Source of the DNA: Persephonella sp.
GTDB taxonomy: Bacteria; Aquificota; Aquificia; Aquificales; Hydrogenothermaceae
Direction of reading: 5' to 3'
Length of the DNA stretch: 6,135 nt
Assembly: GCA_027058925.1 (NCBI GenBank)
Contig: JALTAS010000009.1
Span: 1-6,135 of the forward strand
Shown here: piece after piece, positions 1-5,206 of the stretch
Numbering within the stretch: the stretch's first letter is position 1
Layout: each line of letters begins with the position of its first letter
Position numbers and translations under genes: made by a program
The notes under the pieces: generated by a model
What the model saw: only the letters and a program-made list of their open reading frames with translations
Databases searched by the model: none
Told to the model about the DNA's origin: nothing

Positions 1-31
1 GGTAAGGACTTACTAACGTAAATATAGAGAG

Positions 32-38
32 AAGGAGG
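32..38 (+). promoter_or_regulatory. Ribosome binding site of petA
   Basis: AAGGAGG lies 6 bases before the ATG at 45 and supports that start. The 31 bases upstream have a stop codon in each forward frame, so an upstream gene, if there is one, ends at or before position 21. The operon promoter is probably outside the window. Confidence 0.85.
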
Positions 39-44
39 TTCAAA

Positions 45-539
45 ATGGCTGAAGAAAAAGTAAGCAGGCGTGATTTCCTCCTGTACGCAATGGGAGGATG
101 GGCTGCTGTTGGTTTAGGTGGAGTGTTGTATGCAATGTACAAGACCTGGGAACCGCTTCCTGAAGTAAAGGCTGCCGGAACGGTAAAGTTTGATCTATCA
201 AAAGTAAAACCTGGTCAGCTTAAGGTTGTTCAGTGGAGAGGAAAACCTGTATTTGTTCTTCATAAGACGCCTGACATGAAAAAGTGCGAAAACAGAACAG
301 TTGCAGGAGAATATACCGTTGTTGTAGGTATCTGTACCCATCTTGGATGTATCCCAAACTGGGAACCTGATAGAAAAATTTTCAAATGTCCATGTCATGG
401 TGGTGAGTTTGATCCATGCGGAGTAAATATTTTTGGTCCTCCTCCAAGACCTCTTGATATACCACCATTTAAAATTGAGGGAAATACAATCGTATTAGGT
501 GAGTCAGGTCCTGAATATGAAAAAATGATGAAAGGTTAG
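45..539 (+). CDS. petA: Rieske [2Fe-2S] iron-sulfur subunit of the cytochrome bc1 complex
   Basis: This subunit takes one electron from quinol at the Qo site of cytochrome b and passes it to the cytochrome c1 subunit. The 164-residue product starts with a twin-arginine signal, SRRDFLL at residues 7-13. A hydrophobic stretch at about 14-32 follows and probably stays as the membrane anchor, with the cluster domain outside the cytoplasm. The cluster motifs are complete: CTHLGC at 97-102 and CPCHG at 115-119, giving Cys97 and Cys115 plus His99 and His118 as ligands, with Cys102 and Cys117 as the likely disulfide pair. A proline loop, GPPPRPL, is at 131-137. The residues that normally hydrogen-bond the cluster are changed: the usual CPCHGS-x-Y reads CPCHGG-E-F, with Gly120 and Phe122. 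Two extra cysteines, Cys81 and Cys125, have no evident role. It is the first gene of the pet operon and ends 10 bp before petB. Its length is normal for a bacterial Rieske subunit. Confidence 0.96.
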   Translation: MAEEKVSRRDFLLYAMGGWAAVGLGGVLYAMYKTWEPLPEVKAAGTVKFDLSKVKPGQLKVVQWRGKPVFVLHKTPDMKKCENRTVAGEYTVVVGICTHLGCIPNWEPDRKIFKCPCHGGEFDPCGVNIFGPPPRPLDIPPFKIEGNTIVLGESGPEYEKMMKG

Positions 540-543
540 GAGG
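538..543 (+). promoter_or_regulatory. Ribosome binding site of petB, overlapping the petA stop
   Basis: AGGAGG begins inside the petA stop codon (TAG at 537-539) and sits 6 bases before the petB ATG at 550. The arrangement fits translational coupling of the two genes. Confidence 0.85.
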
Positions 544-549
544 ATAAAA

Positions 550-1755
550 ATGGAGAAAAAAGGTGGATTTGTAGGGTGGCTTGATAAAAGATTTGCTGTT
601 TCCACCCTGTGGAAAGTTATGATGTCTGAATACTACCTACCCAAAAATATCAATTTTCTGTGGAGTTTTGGTGTTCTCACAATGCTTGTTTTTGTGATAC
701 TTGTTGTGACAGGAATTTTTGTTCTAATGTACTACAAACCAGATTCACACATGGCTTTTGACAGCGTTAATAAAACAATAATGATGGATGTTGCTTACGG
801 CTGGGTGTTCAGGCATGTACACGCAGTTGCAGCATCTGTTATGTTTCTCGTCTTATTTGTCCATATGGGTAGAGGTATATATTACGGTTCATATAAAGCT
901 CCAAGAGAAGTAGTATGGATAACAGGTTTCATACTTTTTGTTCTTATGGCAGCGACAGCTTTTACAGGATATCTTCTCCCATGGGGTCAGATGTCTTACT
1001 GGGCTGCACAAACAATAACAACACTGTTTGCAAAAATACCATTCATAGGTCCTGATCTTGTCATATGGATAAGGGGTAACTACATAGTTGAGGATGCAAC
1101 ATTAACAAGATTTTTTGCACTACATGTTACTTTGCTTCCAGCCCTTATACTTATCTTTACAGCTGTTCACCTTTATGCTGTAAGGATTGTAGGATCAAAC
1201 AACGAAGACGGAATACCAATGACCAAAGAGGAGAAAAAAGAAAAAGGTATTCCATTCTGGCCTGTATTTATGGCAAAAGAGTATTTTGTGATGTCTGTAT
1301 TTTTACTGTTCTTTTTCTTCTTGGCTTTCTTCAACTACAACTTTGCTATGGATCCTATTAACTTCCAGCCTGCGAATTATCTTCAGACTCCTCCACATAT
1401 ATATCCTGAGTGGTACTTCCTTGCATTTTATGAAGTATTAAGAGGTTTCTTCTTCAGTCAAAATCTTGGACTTATAGCTTTTGTTCTCTCAATGTTCCTT
1501 CCATTATTCCTTCCATGGCTTGATAAATCACCTTATCCGTATATCAGCGGAAAACACAGACCTATGTTCAAAGTTATCTGGTGGATATTTGTTGCTGATT
1601 TTATAGCTTTAACTGTTCTTGGAAAGCTTCCACCTACAGGTTTTTTTGCTTGGCTTGGGTTTGTCACATCAATAATATACTTTATATTCTTTGTGGCACT
1701 TCCTATCATCTCATATATTGAGAAAAAGAAGGTAGCCAGTGGAGGTGGACAATAA
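550..1755 (+). CDS. petB: Cytochrome b subunit of the cytochrome bc1 complex
   Basis: This is the membrane core of the quinol:cytochrome c oxidoreductase. It carries haems bL and bH and forms the quinol oxidation (Qo) and quinone reduction (Qi) sites. At 401 residues it is a full-length eight-helix protein, with the N-terminal four-helix haem domain and the C-terminal domain in one chain, unlike the split b6/subunit IV form. Haem ligands are His91 and His105 in helix B and His192 and His207 in helix D. Qo-site signatures are GYLLPWGQMSYW at 140-151 and PEWY at 286-289. Helix D has 14 residues between its histidines, as in cytochrome b6, where mitochondrial cytochrome b has 13. The position matching fungal Gly143 is Ala152. 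The protein contains no cysteine, so it cannot bind the covalent haem ci of b6f complexes. The start has a strong ribosome-binding site. The stop overlaps the petC start by 1 bp (TAATG), so the genes are probably coupled. Confidence 0.97.
   Translation: MEKKGGFVGWLDKRFAVSTLWKVMMSEYYLPKNINFLWSFGVLTMLVFVILVVTGIFVLMYYKPDSHMAFDSVNKTIMMDVAYGWVFRHVHAVAASVMFLVLFVHMGRGIYYGSYKAPREVVWITGFILFVLMAATAFTGYLLPWGQMSYWAAQTITTLFAKIPFIGPDLVIWIRGNYIVEDATLTRFFALHVTLLPALILIFTAVHLYAVRIVGSNNEDGIPMTKEEKKEKGIPFWPVFMAKEYFVMSVFLLFFFFLAFFNYNFAMDPINFQPANYLQTPPHIYPEWYFLAFYEVLRGFFFSQNLGLIAFVLSMFLPLFLPWLDKSPYPYISGKHRPMFKVIWWIFVADFIALTVLGKLPPTGFFAWLGFVTSIIYFIFFVALPIISYIEKKKVASGGGQ
1741..1748 (+). promoter_or_regulatory. Ribosome binding site of petC inside petB
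   Basis: GGAGGTGG lies within the last codons of petB and ends 6 bases before the petC ATG at 1755. It fixes that start and supports coupling across the 1-bp overlap. Confidence 0.8.
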
Positions 1756-2606
1756 TGAAAGAACTTAAAATACTTTTGGTTTTGGTGGTTATAGTGGGAG
1801 TTACCTACTGGGGGATAGAGCCTCTTGCCCACAGTATTATGCACAAACATGTTGAGGAAGCCATTCACAAATACAATTTACCTGATTATGAGTTTTCTGA
1901 TTTAGGCGGAACTCCTCCCCTTGACGGAGATGCTGCAAAGGGGAAAGAGGCTTTCCAGATGTTCTGTACCTCATGTCACGGTCTTAAGGCTGAAGGCATA
2001 AATCCTCCTATGGATGCTAAAACTGCTGCTATGTCTTTTGGTGTTGTTCCTCCAGATCTTTCAAATGTAGCTTCTTACACAGATGAAAAATTTCTGTACC
2101 ATTTTATAAAAGACCCTGCAAAAGCAACAGAATTCAAAAAGATATCTATGCCTCCTTTAGGCCTCAATGATGAACAGATAGCTGATATTATTGCATATCT
2201 GAAATCCACAGCAAAGAAGGTTGAGGGAGAGGAGCTTGTAAAAGAAGCTTGTGGAAGGTGTCACAGCGTAAAATACCAGAAAATTTATGCAGAAACACCA
2301 CCATCTAACCTAAAAAAATACCTTGGAAAAGTTCCACCTGACCTGTCAATTATAATGAAAGCAAAAGGTGAACATTATCTGGTAGCATTTATCAACAAAC
2401 CTCAGGCTCTCCTTCCTGGTACTGCAATGCCGAGAGTAGGTTTAACTAAAGAGGCAACCGAGGATCTTATGAAATACCTTGAAGAGATATCAGATCCTCA
2501 CAAAGAACAGAGACAGAAAGTTGGTATTATAGTTCTCGCCTATATGCTCGTAATGGTAGGTCTTACATTCGCATGGAAGAAAAAGATCTGGAAAAATATC
2601 CATTAA
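1755..2606 (+). CDS. petC: Two-haem cytochrome c subunit (cytochrome c1-like) of the bc complex
   Basis: By position this is the cytochrome c1 of the complex, accepting electrons from the Rieske protein and handing them to a soluble or membrane cytochrome c. The 283-residue product has two haem c sites, CTSCH at 71-75 and CGRCH at 166-170, where ordinary cytochrome c1 has one. Likely sixth ligands are Met132 and Met225. The two halves look duplicated: each has a VPPDLS motif (98-103 and 193-198) exactly 26 residues from haem His to Asp, and the Met follows 29-31 residues later. PPDLS and the C-terminal membrane helix (about 256-274, followed by basic residues) match cytochrome c1, so the second half is the more c1-like. 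An N-terminal hydrophobic stretch at about 4-20 is a Sec signal or a second anchor; I see no clear cleavage site. Two-haem PetC proteins are known from epsilonproteobacteria, and this resembles them. It is the last gene of the operon and is followed by a terminator. Confidence 0.93.
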   Translation: MKELKILLVLVVIVGVTYWGIEPLAHSIMHKHVEEAIHKYNLPDYEFSDLGGTPPLDGDAAKGKEAFQMFCTSCHGLKAEGINPPMDAKTAAMSFGVVPPDLSNVASYTDEKFLYHFIKDPAKATEFKKISMPPLGLNDEQIADIIAYLKSTAKKVEGEELVKEACGRCHSVKYQKIYAETPPSNLKKYLGKVPPDLSIIMKAKGEHYLVAFINKPQALLPGTAMPRVGLTKEATEDLMKYLEEISDPHKEQRQKVGIIVLAYMLVMVGLTFAWKKKIWKNIH

Positions 2607-2611
2607 TACTC

Positions 2612-2636
2612 AGGGGCTTTAAAAAGCCCCTTTTTT
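2612..2636 (+). terminator. Intrinsic terminator of the petABC operon
   Basis: AGGGGCTT (2612-2619) pairs with AAGCCCCT (2624-2631) around the loop TAAA, and TTTTTT at 2631-2636 follows. It begins 6 bp after the petC stop. The secF stop (2635-2637, opposite strand) touches its T-run, so the hairpin is shared by two convergent operons. On the minus strand no T-run follows the stem, so it should work less well for secF transcripts. Confidence 0.9.
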
Positions 2637-3567
2637 ATATAGCCTTTTGCGTCCTACCTTCTTCTGTTTTTCTTAACCTTAGAAATCTCTCCAAATCAAC
2701 AACAAGCGGTGAAGCTACATATATTGAGGAGTAAGTTCCAAAAATTATTCCTATCAGCAGGGCAAGAGAAAATCCCTTTAAAGATTCTCCTCCAAACAGA
2801 TAAAGAGCAAGAACAGAAAAAAGAGTTGTTCCTGATGTGATAATTGTTCTTGAGAGGTTTTCATTTATACTCTGGTTAACAAGCTGGAGAAGGTTTTTCT
2901 TTCCTCTAATTTTTATATTTTCTCTTATTCTGTCAAATATGATGATCGTATCGTTCAAAGAGTATCCTAAAACTGTCAAAATAGCAGCAATTACTGCAAG
3001 ATTAACTTCTTCGCCTATTAGAGCAAAAATCCCAAGTGTTATAATCGCATCATGGAAAAGGGGAATAACAGCACCAAGAGCAAAAACAGGTTCAAACCTG
3101 TAGCCTACGTATATCAAAATAGCCACAAGAACAGCCACTATAGAGTAAACACTTGCCTTTCTAAGCTCTTCACCAACAATAGCCCCTATATAATCTATCT
3201 TTCTTATTTCAAATCTGTCCCCAAACTTTTCTTTTAAAGCTTTCTTTACCTTCTGAACTATTTCAGAAGACTTACCTTTTTTCAATGATACCCTGATCTC
3301 ATACTCCACCCCTTCTGTTCCAACAGACTGGATAAGAGAATCCTGAAGGTTAACTGTTCTCAAGGCTGATCTCAGATCTCCAATTTCAATCTTTTGCATA
3401 AACCTGACCTGAATTGATGTTCCCCCTGTGAAATCAAGCCCGAGGTTGAAGCCCTTCGTAAAAATAACAGCAAGGCTTGCCAGAACAAGCAGTGTGGACA
3501 GGATATACCCCTGCTTTTTTATCTTTAAAAAATCAATATTTGGAGGTTCATTTAAAAAGTTTCTCAT
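2635..3567 (-). CDS. secF: Protein translocase subunit SecF
   Basis: SecF forms the SecDF membrane complex with SecD, which uses the proton gradient to help pull preproteins through SecYEG on the outer side of the membrane. From the ATG at 3567 the product has 310 residues, a usual SecF length. A first membrane helix lies at about 21-37. Next come the SecF signature GLDFTGGT at 43-50, an outer-side domain to about 135, and five further helices from about 139. The motif GYSLNDTIIIFDRIREN is at 201-217; its Asp206 matches the conserved membrane Asp of the second SecDF half tied to proton transport. The frame is open further upstream to a TTG at 3588, inside secD. I prefer the ATG because GAGGTG (3574-3579) is 6 bases before it, while the TTG has no such site. 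The gene lies directly after secD and is surely cotranscribed with it. Its end meets the pet operon terminator. Confidence 0.96.
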   Translation of the reverse strand: MRNFLNEPPNIDFLKIKKQGYILSTLLVLASLAVIFTKGFNLGLDFTGGTSIQVRFMQKIEIGDLRSALRTVNLQDSLIQSVGTEGVEYEIRVSLKKGKSSEIVQKVKKALKEKFGDRFEIRKIDYIGAIVGEELRKASVYSIVAVLVAILIYVGYRFEPVFALGAVIPLFHDAIITLGIFALIGEEVNLAVIAAILTVLGYSLNDTIIIFDRIRENIKIRGKKNLLQLVNQSINENLSRTIITSGTTLFSVLALYLFGGESLKGFSLALLIGIIFGTYSSIYVASPLVVDLERFLRLRKTEEGRTQKAI

Positions 3568-3573
3568 CCACAG

Positions 3574-3579
3574 CACCTC
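3574..3579 (-). promoter_or_regulatory. Ribosome binding site of secF overlapping the secD stop
   Basis: On the minus strand the sequence reads TGAGGTGCTGTGGATG. The GAGGTG shares two bases with the secD TGA stop (3578-3580) and is 6 bases from the secF ATG at 3567. This decides the start in favour of ATG and implies coupled translation. Confidence 0.75.
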
Positions 3580-5116
3580 AGAAAGCAAATTTTAATGATT
3601 TTTTTCCGCCTAAAACAATATCAAGAAAAACCTTGGTCACAAATAAAGCTGTAAATATTGAGGTAACCGTACCAATAGAAAGGGTTGCAGCAAAGCCTTT
3701 TAAAGGTCCTGTCCCAAACTGGAACAGAACAAAAGCAGCTATAAGAGTGGTTATCTGTGCATCTAAAATGGCGTCCCACGCCCTTCTAAAACCTTCCTCC
3801 AGAGCTACTCTTAAGGTTCTACCTTTTTTAAGTTCCTCTTTTATTCTCTCAAAGATTATCACATTTGCATCAACAGCCATACCTATATTCAGAATAATTC
3901 CTGCGATACCGGGAAGGGTAAGCGTTACCTCAAGAAAAGCCATAGCTCCCCACAAAAGAGCTCCGTTAAACATAAGAGATACCACAGAGATAAAACCTGA
4001 TATAGCATATCTCCAGATCATAAAAAGCCCAACGAGAATGAGAGCAAAAATACCTGCTTTAAGGGTCTTCTCTATAGAATCTTTCCCGAGTGTTGGTCCT
4101 ATTACCCTCTCTTCAAGAATATGAACAGGAGCTGGAAGTGCACCTGCTCTTAAAACAACAGCAAGGTCAGCAGCTTCTTCAGGTGTAAAATCTCCTGTTA
4201 TCTGACCAGATTTAGATATTCTTGATCTTACAACCGGTGCCGATACCACTTTATTGTCAAGAACTATAGCAAGTCTTTTTCCTATCATTTTTGCCGTTGC
4301 TTCACCAAATATATCAGCTCCTTCATCTGTTAGCTCAAAATTAACGGCAGGTTTTCCCCTTGAATCAACAGAAGCCCTTGCATCTTTCAGCTGTGATCCT
4401 GTAACTATAGGAGTATCCTTAACCAGAAACCATTCTTTTATCTCTCTCCCATTTATCCTCTCAGGCAGACCTTCAAGTATTTTTGTCCCTTCAGGAAGAC
4501 CATCAGGGTATTTTCTTAGAAGATCCTCTTTACTGTAAGCTGAATCTACAACCTCAAGTAATTCAAGCTGAGCTGTCTTTCCTATTATGGCTTTAGCCCT
4601 TTCAGGATCAACAACTCCAGGAATTTCAACAAGTATCCTTCTCTCCCCAAGTTTTGATACATTTGCATTCAGTTTACCAAACTCATCAATCCTGTTTCTA
4701 ATGGTCTCAACAGCTTGCTGAACCGTCATCTTCTTTATACGGTTTAACTCCCATTCAGAAAAGGAAACCGAAAGAACACCATCAGACAAATCTGCTTTAA
4801 CCTGGGGAAAGTTATCATTTATTATTTTCAGAGCTTTTTCACCAAGGGATGGGTCTAATAGAGATATAAAAATTCCGTTATCAGTAACTTTTATTCCCAA
4901 AACATCAATATTATTTTCTTTAAGCTTTTTTCTTATGTCCTGAGCAAGCTGTTTGTACTGGGTTTTAATAACATGCTCAACATCAACCTCAAGGACTATA
5001 CTCATTCCCCCTTGAAGATCCAGCCCTAACTTTACAGGTTTTGAGAAGATAACATAGATGGCAGCAACCAGAACACCAAATATTACAACCAATTTCCATC
5101 TCAGATCAGCTTTCAA
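3578..5116 (-). CDS. secD: Protein translocase subunit SecD
   Basis: SecD is the larger SecDF partner; its big outer domain is thought to bind emerging preprotein and move with the proton cycle. The 512-residue product has a first membrane helix at about 8-25, the signature GLDLQGG at 31-37, and a large outer domain (about 40-330) ending in RAGALPAP at 323-330. The five C-terminal helices start at about 351. GMAVDANVIIFERIKEE at 412-428 is the conserved helix motif; Asp416 matches the membrane Asp needed for proton conduction in studied SecDF. The start codon appears to be TTG: AGGGGA (5124-5129) lies 7 bases upstream and the reading from there gives a normal SecD N-terminus. The only nearby ATG is out of frame. 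secD and secF are separate genes here, whereas some bacteria fuse them. No yajC gene is visible next to them; the gene upstream is a divergent dehydrogenase. Confidence 0.96.
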   Translation of the reverse strand: MKADLRWKLVVIFGVLVAAIYVIFSKPVKLGLDLQGGMSIVLEVDVEHVIKTQYKQLAQDIRKKLKENNIDVLGIKVTDNGIFISLLDPSLGEKALKIINDNFPQVKADLSDGVLSVSFSEWELNRIKKMTVQQAVETIRNRIDEFGKLNANVSKLGERRILVEIPGVVDPERAKAIIGKTAQLELLEVVDSAYSKEDLLRKYPDGLPEGTKILEGLPERINGREIKEWFLVKDTPIVTGSQLKDARASVDSRGKPAVNFELTDEGADIFGEATAKMIGKRLAIVLDNKVVSAPVVRSRISKSGQITGDFTPEEAADLAVVLRAGALPAPVHILEERVIGPTLGKDSIEKTLKAGIFALILVGLFMIWRYAISGFISVVSLMFNGALLWGAMAFLEVTLTLPGIAGIILNIGMAVDANVIIFERIKEELKKGRTLRVALEEGFRRAWDAILDAQITTLIAAFVLFQFGTGPLKGFAATLSIGTVTSIFTALFVTKVFLDIVLGGKKSLKFAF

Positions 5117-5123
5117 TACTTAT

Positions 5124-5129
5124 TCCCCT
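5124..5129 (-). promoter_or_regulatory. Ribosome binding site of secD supporting a TTG start
   Basis: AGGGGA on the minus strand lies 7 bases before the TTG at 5116-5114. The frame gives MKADLRWKL as the N-terminus, a short basic start before the first membrane helix. No in-frame ATG lies close by. Confidence 0.65.
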
Positions 5130-5148
5130 ATAAATTGTTTTTAGTGTT

Positions 5149-5154
5149 ATTATA
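5149..5154 (-). promoter_or_regulatory. Putative -10 box of the secDF promoter
   Basis: A perfect TATAAT is read on the minus strand 32 bp before the secD start. It predicts a transcript start near 5142 and a leader of about 25 nt that just includes the ribosome-binding site. No good -35 hexamer is seen at the right distance; a 17-bp spacer gives CAATTT, a poor match. Confidence 0.55.
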
Positions 5155-5172
5155 CCCTAATTTTCGGTATAA
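5150..5172. repeat. Inverted repeat spanning the divergent promoters
   Basis: TTATACC (5150-5156) and GGTATAA (5166-5172) are perfect 7-bp inverted copies separated by 9 bp. Each arm contains most of the -10-like hexamer for one direction. It may simply reflect two -10 boxes facing away from each other, or it may be an operator for a dimeric regulator; the sequence alone does not decide. Confidence 0.5.
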
Positions 5173-5173
5173 A
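5168..5173 (+). promoter_or_regulatory. Putative -10 box of the dehydrogenase promoter
   Basis: TATAAA on the plus strand lies 33 bp before the ATG at 5207. It predicts a start near 5180 and a leader of about 27 nt, a mirror image of the secD arrangement. The -35 region (TGTTAT at a 17-bp spacer) is weak. Confidence 0.4.
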
Positions 5174-5195
5174 ATTGTATCTATAGGAATTTGTT

Positions 5196-5200
5196 GGAGG
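5196..5200 (+). promoter_or_regulatory. Ribosome binding site of the dehydrogenase gene
   Basis: GGAGG lies 6 bases before the ATG at 5207. The 14 bases GGAGGATAAAAATG are identical to the petB initiation site at 539-552, a sign of a strong shared consensus in this genome and not of a functional link. Confidence 0.85.
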
Positions 5201-5206
5201 ATAAAA

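Noticed and set aside
23..28. TATAGA as a possible -10 box for the pet operon.
   Set aside because: Transcription would begin inside or next to the ribosome-binding site at 32-38, leaving no proper leader, and there is not enough sequence upstream to look for a -35.
550..1755. Classification of the complex as cytochrome b6f because of the helix D spacing and Ala152.
   Set aside because: The cytochrome b is one unsplit chain of eight helices, uses PEWY, has no cysteine for haem ci, and the operon has a c1-like cytochrome and not cytochrome f.
1533..1868. A 111-codon minus-strand frame across the petB-petC junction.
   Set aside because: It overlaps the coding sequence of two certain genes and has no supporting signals.
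3477..4124. A 215-codon open frame on the plus strand antisense to secF and secD.
   Set aside because: It is wholly covered by two well-recognised genes on the other strand, has no ribosome-binding site or recognisable domain, and its composition is what a shadow frame of membrane-protein genes gives.
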